Positions 1 through 13,100 of a stretch of DNA of 64,000 nucleotides are shown here, one piece after another. Position 1 is the stretch's first letter, and each line of letters opens with the position of its first letter. The stretch is from Melampsora larici-populina 98AG31 (lineage: Eukaryota; Basidiomycota; Pucciniomycetes; Pucciniales; Melampsoraceae): positions 191,202 through 255,201 of the forward strand of contig NW_006768797.1 in the NCBI RefSeq assembly GCF_000204055.1, read 5' to 3'. Under the pieces are notes generated by a model. It searched no databases. It had not been told where the DNA came from and saw only the letters and a list, made by a program, of their open reading frames with translations. Made by a program: the position numbers and the translations under genes.

Positions 1-122
1 TCTTCAAGTTTTTCTAAAAATATGAATCTCATATACAAAAGAGTTCAAAGTAGAAGAAGAAATCAAAAGTGATTTTCATCTCAAGAGATCATCTTAACAA
101 ATTTTAATCCGTCAATCTTTCA

Positions 123-1865
123 TCAAAACTTATATAATGATCTACGAATCACTTTCTCAATCACTGGTACATCTGGGAATGCCAAGTTTTCAAGATTGGC
201 AGCATACTTTTTTTGTAGAAAAAAAATGATAATTCATCCATTCTGAAATCAGTACCTGATCACATTAAGAATAAAGTGATCAAAAAAAAATTGCAACATA
301 CAGGTGTAGGGATATCGGCTCCTGTTACACGCTCGGGTGCAGCATCGAGGTAATCAAATGCTTCAGACTCACAAATTTGAGCAACGACTTCAGATCCAAC
401 ACCTATTTTCAACCCGATCGATATTCAAGTCAATAAACCATAACCTAAAACCAAAAGATATGATCGATCTGACTAACCAAACATAGGGAAACCTCCCTCC
501 ACAACGACCAGTCGTCCAGTCTTCTTAACACTAGCAGTAATAGTCTCAATATCCAAAGGTCGAATACTTCGAAGATTAATCACCTCGGCTTGAATGCCTT
601 CAGATTTATGTAAAGCTTCAGCTGCTTCGATACTCAAGCCGACCATTCTAGAATGTGCAACGACTGTAACATCCTTTCCGACTCTTTCTACTTTGGCTTC
701 TCCAATCGGAAGTAAAAAGTTCTCCGATTGAGCTTCTACTGACATTGGAAATGATTGTCCATAGAGGATTTCATTTTCTAAGACGATCACTGGGTTAGGA
801 TCTCGGACTGCGGCTTTCAGAAGTCCCTTGGCGTCTTCGGCTGACCAGGGTGAGACTACTTTAAGACCGGGGACCTGACCATACCTGAAGGTGCAATGTT
901 CGTTTAGTTGCTATTGGTTGTAACATGATCGGTTATGATCAAGATCTCTTCAAACTTACCATGAACAATAATCTTGAGAATGCTGAGCAGCCACTCCAGC
1001 TGCAGCACCGTTTGGACCTCTGAAGACGACTGGACAAGGTGTGCTACCACCAGACATGTAAAATGTTTTACCACCAGAGTTGACAATTTGATCGATTGCC
1101 TATAAGATACAGATATTAAAAAGTGTCCCACATGTCAGCCACATCTTTCTCTGAGTCATACTAGAGGTGATGATCTAGTACAAGAATATGATAAAAGAGA
1201 AATATATCTTTGAAAGTAGGTAGAATTGCTAACCTGCATGGCAAAATTCCAAGTCATGAACTCACAAATCGGCCGAAGCCCAGCAAGAGCAGCACCGACA
1301 GCCATACCTGCAAATCCAGACTCAGTAATGGGTCTGTTTGTATAAAGCGTATCAATCGTAAGCCATACTGTGAATTGTGATCAAAGAAGATAAGATGAGA
1401 TCTGATTACTAACGTATCAATCACTCGTTTTTCTCCAAATTTGTCTAAAAGTCCCTTAGTAATCTGTGTGAGGAATTCCAAGAGTTATTCAATACAATTT
1501 TTCAAAACAAAACAAAAAACCCAATCCAAAAAAAATTGACCTACTTTATAAGCACCATTGTATTGAGCGACTTCTTCACCCATAATAAAAACCTTTTCAT
1601 CTAAATTCATTTCTTCTTCCATTGCAGTATTCAAAGCATCTCGAACTGTCATTTGGATTTCACCACCAGCCGAACTAGCAAGTCTTGAAGTTAATCGATT
1701 GACACGAGCTTGTGCGGTACATTGAATGGCTGAACGAGATAAATCAGCATATGCATTGAGTGAAGATCGTAGGTTTGCTGAACTCGGAGTCGAGATGGGG
1801 GTAGGACGAGAGTGAGTGAATCGTAAGTTACGAAGAGCTGGTCGAAGGATTGATTGAGATGGCAT
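123..1865 (-). CDS. PDB1: Pyruvate dehydrogenase E1 component subunit beta, mitochondrial
   Basis: Beta subunit of the thiamine-diphosphate-dependent E1 enzyme of the mitochondrial pyruvate dehydrogenase complex (pyruvate to acetyl-CoA). Seven exons join cleanly: 1545-1865, 1414-1463, 1234-1333, 960-1099, 478-884, 302-402, 123-206 (1203 nt, 400 aa). All introns are GT-AG and short. The N-terminus is Arg/Ser-rich without acidic residues, as expected of a mitochondrial presequence. Then come family-typical stretches: [80 protein letters not shown] and the C-terminal [16 protein letters not shown]. Length matches fungal orthologues (about 360-400 aa). The start at 1865 is the Met that opens the presequence. 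No damage seen. Confidence 0.97.
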
Positions 1866-2610
1866 GGTGGTTGATGGAATGGTATGAAGTAGTTTTCCCT
1901 TATCAGTTAGTTGGTTGGTTCTATGGGTTTGATAAACTTTAATCAGATTTTTGACCAAAACCACGATGGGCATGCCATTGGGGGTACAATCGGAATGGGG
2001 CATGATACTTAAGATTTGACTTAACACTTAAAATCAACCTGTAACCACTTAAGTCTTCAGGGGTACTATGTACACGCTCAAATCCAGAAAGTCTTCAGTA
2101 CATAACTCTATATGTACCACTTCTTCGCATCTCTTGGAATGAAATTCTCTCAAACATAAGGAATCTGTAGTTCATGATCAAAGAAGACTGGATTTATGAT
2201 CCCACTTCTGACCTTGACATCCATCTCATCAGAAATCAAGCTCAAAGAAATATCATAAAAATGAATGAATCCTATATTGTAATGATGACTTTAGCTCTAT
2301 ATGTATCTATTCATTCTTATCTACATATCATCCCTGATCTCCTCTTTGAACAAAAAAAACAAAATCATCACAACACACATGCCTGTAACACATCCAAAAT
2401 AATGTTTTAAACTTTTCACAAATTTTAATGCATGGCCGCCATTAATAAACTATCTAACCGTAAAGCTAAAAACTGGAGTTTATTTTGTAAAGAAAAAGTA
2501 CCAATTTTATATGACTATCAACTCCTTGAAAGAAATTTAATGAAAATGAAAATGAAAAGACAGGTTTTTGGGAAAAAAAAGAATATCAAGTAAAGCTACA
2601 CGATCCTTTA
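1866..2610. other. Intergenic: PDB1 promoter side and nucleoporin 3' side
   Basis: No convincing gene. The part next to 1865 must hold the PDB1 promoter, and the part next to 2611 the 3' UTR of the nucleoporin gene. A short plus-strand open frame at 2174-2410 has no family resemblance and is AT-driven. Confidence 0.6.
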
Positions 2611-5600
2611 TCATCTCTTTTGATCATCGTCCTTCGTGGCCACTTGAGGTGCCGAAACAGTGAAGTTGAACGTAGGAGGCGTGCTCACGGCGGTGTTTGT
2701 ATTAATTGTCGAAGAAGTACCAGTGTTAAAGATAAATGCAGAGGAAGAACCAGCAGGGTTTCCGAAGACCGGTTTATCTGAAGAAGCAGTAGGGTTTCCA
2801 AACAAACTTGGAGTAGTGCTTGAAGCCGTAGGATTACCAAACAGACTTGGCGTAGTGGTTGAAGCCGTGGGGTTTCCAAACATACTCGGACTAGTGGTGG
2901 ATGTTGCAGAATTTCCAAACATACTTGTAGTAGTGGTTGAAGCTGTAGAATTTCCAAACACACTCGGAGTAGTCGAAGAGGCTGTAGGATTTCCAAACAC
3001 ACTCGTAGTGGTGTTTGAGGCTGTAGGCTTTCCGAAAATATTAGTAGTTGTCGAAGAGACCGTAGGATTTCCAAACACATTGGAAGTAGCTCCAAACAAA
3101 GGTGTAGTAGTTGTCGTCGAAGCCGATGGATTCGTTAAAGCCGATGATGAAGCTCCAAAGGTTGGTTGTGCATTACCAAACGTACTAGTATTATTACTCG
3201 ACTTAGCGTCAAACGAAAAGCTTGATGCAGGCTTTGACGATTCATTCAAAGGATTCGAATTTTGTGTAGCGGTCGACCCGAAACTAAATGCACTATTCCC
3301 ACCTCCTGATACAGGAGGAAGTGATGAGGTCGGAGCTGCTGTAGATTTGGCTGGGGTACCAAAAGAGAATGATGGAGTAGTTACAGACCCAAAGGCAGAC
3401 ACAGTTGAGGTTGGAACCGCAGATGCAGCCGTGACTGCAATTCGTCGATCGATTGAGGAAGGGTAAAATTTATGAGCGGCTTGTAATCTCATGAAACAAA
3501 AGCAAAGTGACTGACAGGATACAGGTTTAGAGGTCGTAGATTGAGTACTCTCCGACTGTGGTGCCGCGCTGAATGAAAAAGTGGACGGGTTGTTCGTGCC
3601 TTCTGTAGAAGCATTGACTGCAGGCCAAGAGCAAGGGAGGTCAGTTCACTACTAGCAAAAACCGATTCTTTTCCTCAAGATGGATATATGAAGCATTTGA
3701 AGAATAAGCAGACGAGCTATTCGAAAAATTTTACTTACCATTACCGAACCCATTGGGACGAGCGAGGTCACCTGAGGTGCTTACTTTGGTCGCGCCATCT
3801 TCAGTTGAACTTGTAGCAGGTTCAGCTTCTTCAGCAATTGTTTCGGTGGATTTGTTCGGTTCATTCTGAAGCGGTTTCGCGGTAGATAAGCCCACTTGTT
3901 TACCCACATTAGACATCGCATTGGCTAGTACCCTTTGCGGGCCTGCTGTAAGGCGATTAGACTTCAACCTGGCCGTTCTCCTTCCTGGTGTACTTTCCTG
4001 ACCAGCTGTTGAGCCTGACTTTTCTTGGCTAACGCTAACCTCCTGGGATGGACTATCGTTTTCAAGAGTCAAGGACGAGTCAGAACCGGAACCAGAGAGA
4101 GATGCAGATGTAGCCGATATGGCATTAGCATCTATAGGTATCTGCAAATGAGGAATAGTTGATGAAGCATCAACCAACGATTGTCAGTCATTCTCGAATA
4201 TACTCGATTTGTTCAAAGAACACATACCTGTTTACTTGAAGATGGATCAGTGGTAGATTTAGGACCAAACGAAAAATTCGATGTTGTACTTATTGTGTTT
4301 GACTTAACGCTAGTGTCGTTATTGTGTGATATCGCGTCGGCCTTGTGGCCCGGAGATGCACCAGAGATTGGATCGGAGCTTCGGGCAAGTTGTTTAATGT
4401 TGTCTGTCTTTGTGCTCGGCTGGCCGGTCTGGAAACTGAATGGCGTGGTGGATGCTCCGAATGGCGAAAAGGATGATGCAGCGGGCTTGGTAGTAGGTTG
4501 AGGGGGTGGAAGTTGTGAAGTACCGGCGGAGAACCCAGGTTTGTCCGCTTTATCCCCACCTGGACTATTGGTTGATTTGAAGCTGAAAGCTGAAGAGGAT
4601 TCAGAGGATTGGAATATCGACTTTTCTTTGACTGGTGCCGGCGAGGAAATAGAGTTGAATGCAAAGGGTGACGGCTTGGGTAGATCCACTTTAGGCGCCA
4701 CCGCTACAGTCTTGGGCAGAGTTTCTGAGGTACTGAACTGAGTAGATTGGGCGAAACTCGAGGATGCTGAACTCGCATTGGTATTCCCAAAAAGAGGCTG
4801 GCTGGCGATCGACCCCGTGTTCGCTGCAACGGCTCCAAACGAAAAGGGTGACGAAGAGGCAGGTGGCTGCGTCTTGCTTACTTCTGATAGAGACACGCTC
4901 GGGGGTGCTTTGTCATGCTGCGGTGGTGCGGAGCCAAAAGAAAAACTGTTTGTGGCTTTGGGCGCAAATAGTGACGTGTTGCTATTGCCCGTCTGCACTG
5001 CACCGCTGGGGGCCTGCTGTTTGGAAGCAGCCGTGCCCACATTGAAAGCCGTGGAAGTGGTAGAAGCATGTCCCGTTGTAGATGAAGGGTGCAACTGCTG
5101 AGGCTGGGGCGTTGAGACGGGGTTAGTATTAAGAGTCTCAGATGGTGAGGAGAGTTGGGCTGCACGGCCAGATACCTCGGCGTTCGGGCTAGGCTGACGC
5201 GCTTGCTCTTCGCTCGTGGATTGAATGGCAAGTTGACTTTCACCAGAAGTTCTATCGTCAATGTATCGATCATCTTGAAGCAAGGAATTTATCTTAGAGC
5301 GGGAGCGTCGAGCGGGAGAGACAGGATCCGGAGGTAAACTGAGTCGCATGCGGCCAAGAGAGTTTCTAGGACGTGCACTAGTGCGTAACTTGGCGGTCAA
5401 TGGAGCTTCAGACAAGCTTGGCCTTGAGCTGGGCTTGCCCTCGATACTCCAGATCGGGCCATACTCAACCTCAGTAGTCGGTCGAGTTCTCGGAGATTGA
5501 GTAGGGTTTGAGATCGAGTAGTCGACAGAGATGTTCATTGTGTCAGAAGGAGTGGTAGATCGATCATCCCAGATTTCTTCAGAGTCATGTAATTTACCTG

Positions 5601-6979
5601 TTCGTTTGAGTCTTTCGAATTCAGAACGAGTGACCCATCGGCGTTCAGTAGAGTCTTCCTCAATTTGTTGATCACTTTGATTATCTGAAAGAGGTTTGAT
5701 GGTGATCAATTTCTTCCTTTGTCCATTCTCCGCAATCATAAATACATCTTGATCAACTTCCAGCGAGTCATCCTCTTGCATTTTGTCACCATCAGACGGA
5801 GGCAAATCGTTCATGTCGGTCTGCTCTCGTTCGAGCTCGTCATCATCTGGCTGCCTCGCTGATTTGCCTCTCTTGTTTTTCAGCTCGTGAGATAGCTCTG
5901 CTTCACTAACAGCTTGAGAGAGTATCCTCTTCCGACCCTTCTCGATCTCGGTCATATGACTATCCTCCTCCTGACTCCCGTATCCATCTTCGGCTGGCCC
6001 TTCCTGGATGCTAAGATCGCCCGGGAGTGAAAGTTTGGTTTTCTTTCGGTTGATTTCAGCTGTGCTCGGAAGGCCACGCTTATTAGGGGATTTCAACGTG
6101 GATTTGGTTTTCACTTTCTTGGTTGTCCTAGTTTGAGAAATGATGTCAGGACTTCCGCAATGAGATAATTCTGATGGAGCGTATTCCGATGGAGCATATG
6201 CTCGTTTGTGCTTCAAGCGCGATGGCTGGTCCTGTAAGCAGATACACGCATACAAGCCCCCAGAATTACGTTTGTCAGCCGAGGAAATCAACTGAATGTT
6301 GAATGGGATATCAGGTCTTTACCGATTTTTGATGAGGATCCAATGGCGCTACGGATGCTGGACTGGAGGGAGAATTGATACGAGAGCTTCCAGGAGCTTT
6401 GGAATCTGACGTGGTAGATGTTCGTGGGGCGAGAGATGATCGACGGCGAGCTTTGGATCTTGAAGTTGAAGACACATTCGTTCTTTCCAATCCCTCCTCC
6501 CGAGTGTTGTTGGGAGAGCTCTGCGAGGATTGAAGTCCGTCATGCAAATCTGAACTGAAGGTAACTATTGAGAAAACACGGGAATGGTTAATCACAGGAG
6601 GCCATGGCATGATAAAAAGGCTTGATCAAAAGGCTGGGGTACCTCTGTGTTTCAAAGTATGGTCTGAGGAAGATCTCGTGGCATCTACTGCAGCCTTCGC
6701 AATTCTGAAAGGGCGTTTATCAGTATCGGGGATCCCAGCTTTACGCCTTTCGTCAAGAATACGGCTATGTTGGTAGAGGTGAATCTGGTCAGCTAAAATT
6801 CTGGAAAGGTGCCAATAAAAAATGAAACGTGCTGAAGCTTACCTCGCCACCTTCCATTCGCGATTGAAGCGAACAACAGCAGACCATGCCAGATATGCCG
6901 AATAACTCAAACCGAGAACAATGGAAAGGCGAACCCAACTGGGTGCAGCTTCAAAGAGGTCGTAGGCGATGGAAGACAT
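2611..6979 (-). CDS. FG-repeat nucleoporin with N-terminal hydrophobic segment
   Basis: Nuclear pore protein of about 1284 aa. Exons: 6843-6979, 6643-6704, 6323-6564, 4228-6231, 3739-4141, 2611-3617 (3855 nt, in frame throughout). Residues about 15-37 form one hydrophobic stretch (VRLSIVLGLSYSAYLAWSAV) that could anchor the protein in the pore membrane. A long basic, Ser-rich, disordered middle follows with nuclear-localisation-like clusters (KKVKTKS, KRGLPS, RKKTK). The second half carries scattered FSFG/FxFG motifs, and the C-terminal third is an array of FGNPTAS-type repeats. Such repeats bind transport receptors (family knowledge). A 45-bp GT...AG alternative inside the last exon (from 3522) also stays open, so the last exon could be split. 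Orthology to Nup1, Nup2, Nup60 or POM121 cannot be settled by eye. Confidence 0.85.
2755..3090 (-). repeat. In-frame FG-repeat minisatellite (about 39-bp unit)
   Basis: About nine imperfect units of 13 codons, each beginning Phe-Gly-Asn/Lys-Pro-Thr and rich in Thr/Ser, lie in the last exon of the nucleoporin. The DNA units are diverged but the Phe-Gly pair is kept, as expected of selected FG repeats. The array also opens a spurious long frame on the opposite strand. Confidence 0.85.
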
Positions 6980-7707
6980 GAAGTCGATCTTTTGAGATTG
7001 TAGTCCTATTTTTGACTTCGTTTATTCACACTTTGCTTCTCCATGATTCAAATAATTCCAGGCGTAAAGTAATCAGCAACAACGCCTGGTTCAAAAGTGG
7101 ATGAGCAGAACTTTTGAGTCACTCCCCGGATTTTTCCATAACCCCTCACGAGCCCGTGAACAGACTCGGGGTTTTCGATAGATGCCTCGGGTTGCAGAGT
7201 CCGAGGCATCATCGGATGTCAATGAATCTTCGGACAGATGTTGTCCAAGGTTTCCATGCCCGTAGTATGGTGGCCGTAAGCCCAAGTCCGTTGCAAGTCT
7301 GTTGCCCCGGACCAAAAAATCCTTTCATTCCACTTAATCCCATGCTTTGATTCATCTTTCTTTTCCTGTTTGTTTGCCAATCATCTATGTATATAATATT
7401 GGTCCTAAATCTCAGATCATCATTCACCCAGGGAGTGATGTTTTTAAGAAACTTATAAACCTTGTAAAAAGAATGCAGTTGTTCCTAATGATCTTTGAAA
7501 GTATCCTCATAAGTAATGTTAATAGATATCATACAGATCTTTCAAATTTATACTTGTGATTCTCCCTATGATGTTACCTTGTGAACATGATACATTGATC
7601 ATTAGATATGATGATTGTTTTGAGGCAATTGGCGTGACTTGCTTTTCTAAAGCAAACACTGAGAAACACATGCAACTTGTCTTTCAACAGAAATTGCTCA
7701 GAAGACG
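6980..7707. other. Intergenic region upstream of the nucleoporin gene
   Basis: No gene recognised. It contains the nucleoporin promoter side and a small GC-richer patch at about 7110-7320. That patch includes a 10-bp hairpin (gatgcctcgg / ccgaggcatc, near 7181-7210). Open frames on both strands here are short and unlike any family I know. Confidence 0.55.
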
Positions 7708-7979
7708 AATCTTAGCATATTGTAAGTCTAATGCTCCTTATAATGACTCTAGAGAAAGATCACTCTGTTGTAAAGTGTTGTTGGTCAGACTGGGGCTATG
7801 CTGGACAGGGATTTGAGCCCCACCAAGCGTATCCCTAGTCTGACCAACAACACTTTGACCATTGTCACTGCCTGTCTGCTGAGTGTTTATTCCACCAAAT
7901 GTTTCTTTATATCAGTGACAGAGTGATCCTTCTCTGGAGTCATTATAAGGAGCATTGGACTTACATTGTGCCAAGATTC
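7708..7979. repeat. Fold-back (palindromic) element
   Basis: The arms at about 7708-7764 and 7923-7979 are near-complementary (for example taatgctccttataatgact against its inverse, with a few mismatches). A second, perfect 20-bp inverted pair sits inside (7772-7791 / 7837-7856, aaagtgttgttggtcagact). A third short pair (ggggct / agcccc) flanks the loop. The whole ~270 bp can fold into one hairpin. No target duplication was found, so the class is open. Confidence 0.75.
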
Positions 7980-9614
7980 TTAAGAGTAAAGTCCTGGTAC
8001 CGGGCCTTTACAAATAGAGGTAATAGAAATTTATCCAGTAGGAAATTTTTCTTCCCCCAATGCTTTTCTCACCACTCATATGCTGTGGTGATCAATCTAT
8101 GAGACCAATCAAAAACAAAAAACAAATCTTAAATTACATCAATTATATTACATATATTTTAATCTTCACATAATTTTATCATTTAAACAAACTTATTAAG
8201 ATAAGTAAAAACTATTAACAGATGAATTACAAAAAGAACAGAAAGAAAGAAAAACATAAAGAACACTTGAAAATATAGGTATACAGGCTTGGAAATGGTG
8301 TTTAGGGGATTAATATTAGGTTCATGGGTTTAGTGAGGTCAGAATATGAAAGAACAGCATTATGTTATCCAGCAACGACTTTAATCTTGATGGTTGATAA
8401 GGAGAAATAGAAGTTATTAAGAAAATGGTACTTTTGTGAAGTTGGTAAACAAGGGTTTACAGGTAGTTTACATATGTGACAGTGGTATTAGTAATATTTA
8501 AGGTTTCCAAGAGGATTTTCTGTTATTTTTAAGGTTATAGATGCTGATTTAATATTACATGAGCAAGGAAGAAGGAGTAACAGCTGTGCAAAGGGGTGAA
8601 AAGGTGTGAATTTTGTCAAAAATGAAGGGTTTTAGCATATTACATGTGTCAAATGACGTCAGAATAGGATGCTAGATGGCGCATTCAATGCAAAAGAGGT
8701 GATCACATAATGTACAAACTTTAAATCATTAGTAACAGAGGTATGTAACAAAAGTTATGAGAGAAATAAGAAACTGGTGTAACCTTTGAATGTTACACTT
8801 ACATGCATACATGTAACAAAATTTACATACAAAAACCTTAACTTCACAACTCAATATCTTATTCATCGCATATCCAAAACAACTGATATGGCGCCAATTA
8901 TTGATTAGTATCACGAGCTCTACAAGACGCACTTTAGTAATCCAAAATTGGACACCATTTGAAAACATTTGTAATCCCAAAAATAGGTCTTCAGCTAGTT
9001 TACAAGGAAAAACTCACCTGTATTCATCATAAGAAGTGCTGTACATCATTCAACTACATCATTGATCATGTTTGGCTGTGTAAATTACATCATATCTTAG
9101 TAAAAATGTCATTACATTGCGTCATCATATGGTTATTAGGGGTTTTTGGTCAAAATTGATTGGTTTTTGAGGCGGTTGACCATTGCAATAGTTGTGACAC
9201 ATTATTATATATACTCTAGGATGATTTTGGGATTGTTGTTCCCCTTTCTTCTTTATCATTTTGTTACTCATCATAAACTTATTTTAATAGTACCTGGTCA
9301 CTTAAATACACCCTTTATTATAGCTATAAAGAGAAATTGACTTTAGTGTTATAGTCAAAAAAGACTTATTGGGAATAATACCAAAAAGATATTGCTTTGT
9401 TTTCTTAGTTATCATTTTGTAATAACACTATAGCAGTGTTGAGAGTAATTAAGATTGTGCTTTTGAGATAAAATCTGTGTGCTTTTGGTTCTTTAAAAAG
9501 ATATATTTCTCTGGTGCCTTATCAGTACTCAATTCAACAGAGTTCCCCTTTCTGATTGTCTTGTTTTAGGATGGCAGTCTTTAGACATCTTTTACTATTC
9601 ATTTTATTGGTAGA
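7980..9614. other. AT-rich interspersed region without recognised gene
   Basis: Strongly AT-rich sequence with only short open frames and no protein-family signature. It is probably decayed transposon sequence. No long repeat pairs could be identified by eye inside it. Confidence 0.5.
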
Positions 9615-9617
9615 TTA

Positions 9618-10101
9618 GGGGGGCTCAAGTCAAAAATTTTTACTACTTTTATTGTGAATTTTCTTCCCAATAGGGGGTTTCAAGTCAGAAATTTTTTGTG
9701 AAACTTTTTAAAAAACAGACAAGTTTTTTAAATTTTACAGTGGGTTTTTTTTCTGCAAATATACGGTCAACACCATTTGGGACACCTAAAAAGGTGTCCT
9801 GATTTTTTTAAATTTGCGGTATATTTTGCAACATCGGACAACTTGTTGGACTGTAAAATACCATAAATTTATTGACTTGAAACCCCCTAATTTCATAAAA
9901 TTTACGCAAAATTTTTTGAAATTGGGAAATGTTATACGGCATCCCAAATTTTTTGCGTAAATTTACTGCTCAGAAGGAGATCCAAAAGAAATTTTTTTGG
10001 TCCTTTTTTACGAGTTGGGAGAAGTTTTTACAGCACGGTACCGTAAAAAACTTCTCCCAATTTTTTAAGAAAGGGCCATAAATATTTCGACTTGAGCCCC
10101 C
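9618..10101. mobile_element. Harbinger-type MITE (outer copy)
   Basis: The inverted ends read GGGGG(G)CTCAAGTC at 9618 and its complement ending at 10101. They are flanked on both sides by TTA (9615-9617 and 10102-10104). A 3-bp TTA duplication plus G-rich ends is the PIF/Harbinger signature. No coding capacity in 484 bp. Further internal inverted pairs (for example ttgggagaagtttttac near 10010 and its inverse near 10045) make it self-complementary. Confidence 0.75.
9671..9889. mobile_element. Inner MITE-like inverted-repeat unit nested in the 9618-10101 element
   Basis: A perfect 17-bp inverted pair, TAGGGGGTTTCAAGTCA at 9671 and its complement ending at 9889, resembles the ends of the surrounding element (GGGGGCTCAAGTC). 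It is either a related MITE inserted into the first or an internal duplication of the ends. The target duplication is unclear. Confidence 0.55.
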
Positions 10102-13100
10102 TTATTATCCCCTTCACGCTCTGTATAACCCTTGTTGGGTTATAAGTTCTACACCACATATCACAAGTTCAGAAGAGAAGAGATTCTTGTAATTTTTCTG
10201 TTTTCAATGGCTGCACAAAGAGAAGATAAACTAACTTCAGTCTTACATAAATAACAGATCAATGAAGATCAACAACATCAAGAACTTTAATGAGAAGGTA
10301 AAAGGAAGAGTGTTGATGAGGCAACAAGCATTGGAACAACAAAACCAAGGCTAAGCACACAAGTTAGGAGGAAGCCAAGCAGACAAGATAGGCGGAACCA
10401 GATCCAATAGACAACCTGGAGACCAACAAGAAGAAATTAAGAATCATTATCATCATTACATGAGATTATGATGAAAAATTTAGAATCTTTTCCTTTGATG
10501 AGCATGTACCACCATCACAACAAAAACACACCTTTTATAGAAGGTGAAGACAACTTCAGCTCAATGTGTTGACAAGACACGGCTGAAATAAACAACTGGA
10601 GTTATAAAAACTCAACAGAAGTGAACAAATATTAAGATGGCAACTAGCATATAGTAATAGAAAAGAGAAAGACAAAAAAGCACTAATATGTCTTTTAGTA
10701 ATATGATATAAAATGGAAAGAATTTAATTAATACCTTACCTTTAGATCTTTTTCTTCAATAAGGGGGAAATGATTCTAAAGAGGCAGACAGACACTCACA
10801 TATAAGAATCACAAAAGTAGAGAAGAAGAAAAAGGAAAAATTCCAGAATTAAACAACAGAAGTACATATGTCCAGTATTAAATAGAACTGATTGCTTTCT
10901 TTTGTCACTACACAGCCTTAACTCTCTTCATCTCTTAATTTGAATGACAATCATTTAAGTTTCACCTGACCTCAAACACAAACACTTCTCATTATAATTC
11001 TCTAATTCATTTCATAGTAATTCTACCAAGGTTGACAGTGTCATGAGTAACTTGAAGTTCTTGACCATAAATAAAAGTTGTTAAACTACATTACATCCAA
11101 CACTGGTGAGCTGGTGGTCAGGGTAAGCGGCTTACCAGCCCCACTAAGTCCCCATAGGCTAGGTAACCAAATTTTTTCTCATCAGGTCTTTCAAAGAAAG
11201 GAAGTAGAGGGATGAACCAACAGGTGATAAACAATTCCTTTTTGACAGAACAGACTGTTAAAATAAATGCTTCACTGCAAACATTATTCAACTTAACCAA
11301 GTGGGCAGGAAAAAATGATTGGGAGTTTGACTTGTCATAAAATGATCTATCACTCCACACCTAAGCCATAACACCCGCACTCCATATGTGTAGCAGGCTT
11401 AGTGAATAGGTGGTTATCATGTACATACAGTTCTGCTCAGTTATCTGCTTTTCAGGATAGGTTATTCAATGTAATACATGCTGTAACTTTTTTCATATTG
11501 ACAAAAGCATTCAAAAGATTGACTGCATACACTGACTCAACATTTTGGTGTAATCTCATCAACTCAACTGCACGTAACACCCTTTATGTTACTAAGAAAT
11601 AGCTTCAACAATATTACCTGAGCAGCTACTGGATTATATGTAGTGAATTTTTGGGACAATTTTTCAAAGTCGAAAAATTTACATGTTGTATAACATGTGA
11701 TTTATTTATTCTTATTGGCAAAAAACTGAGCAGACCTGTATGTACATGCTAGACAAATATTTACTTAGCTTGCTGCATATATGTAGTATGGACTTTATGG
11801 CTCAGGTGTGCAGCATTGGATCCTTTCATGACAAACTGTACTATCAATCATTTTTCACTTCCAACTTGGGGAAGTTGAATGGTGTTTACAGTGCTTGATC
11901 CCGTGAGCACACTAGAGAGGTGGGTTAAGAAGAAACCCAGAGGAGGGAAATGAAATGGATTGCTGTTCTTGTTCAGGTCAGGTGATGGGAGACTAACGTT
12001 ATCAAAAGGGAGATTCATGAAGATAATGGAAAGAACAAGAGTGGCAAGTACTTTGTTAAGATTCAACATGGGGTGGAATAAGGAAAGGATAAAGGAGGTG
12101 GGTAGATGCTATTGGAAGTGGTAGAGGTTTTCTTGAAGAAATTTACAAAGGAGGAAAGAGAAAGAACAAAGGACTTCCTCTGGCTAATAGATACAGGAAA
12201 TTTTCAAGCAAAGCAAATCATTGTTTAGTTTTATGTGCATGGAAGATAGAGAGGCAAAGTTTGAATGAACAAGGTTTTCTATTAAGTGTGAATCACAAAA
12301 GAGTGCATGTTCTAACTAAGTGTGGGTATGACAATTGGGAGAAAATAAAGTTTGAAGGACTGAAATACGGAAGTAATCACCAAGAGATGTGATCCTGTGT
12401 GAGTTGGGGGTGACTCAACAAGGTGAGACTCTCACAAGACTCACTGATGGGAGGTGCGGGGAACCCCCAAAGGATTGGCAAGACACTAAAACGGGATTGG
12501 ATTTGATAACAGAGGCAACCAAACCTTGACACAAAGTAGGCTGATCCCCCGCCCAAGCTCCCCCAAACAAGCTTGACCTCAGCCATAGTGATAGGCCAAG
12601 GTAAGCATAAAATGTATATGTATGATATACATGTACATTAAGTTTAATGTGAAATCAAAATGAAATCAACATTCAGGTACATATAATAATACAAGGGTAC
12701 CAAACTTAGAGAATGGATCACCATGATACAAGTTTTATGTCATGAAATACAATGCTTTACACACAAATTTGGGACCCAAGCATGTTTCAAAAGCTTTTCT
12801 TTTTGTTTTGTTTTGAGATACCACTAAAAGCACCCATCATGATCTCCATACCAAACTCAGCAAAAGTTCCACACTGGCGCCATTGCAAGGCATGCTATGT
12901 TTACCTCCATAGGGGCATTCCAGGGTCCTATGAGGGGATATCTCTCCCCACCTTAACTCCATTGTCACCATCACAATCTGACAAGTGCAATAATATAATT
13001 TAAAATCAGGAGTTTTCAGTGTGGAAAAAAAAGTTGAAGCTGATGGTCGACTTACAAACAACATTTGTCAAAATTTCACACTTAATCTTGGTGTACTGGT

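Noticed and set aside
2660..3466. 268-codon plus-strand open frame opposite the FG-repeat exon
   Set aside because: It is the mirror of the FG repeat array on the other strand. The repeat period keeps the antisense frame open, and it has no start context, introns or domain.
3478..3522. Short intron in the last nucleoporin exon
   Set aside because: The candidate donor is weak (gtatcc), the sequence is open in frame without removing it, and the total length stays divisible by three either way.
9360..10140. Possible LTR (tgttgggttataag near 10128, caaca near 9537)
   Set aside because: No second copy of the supposed LTR, no primer-binding site and no adjacent polypurine tract could be found.
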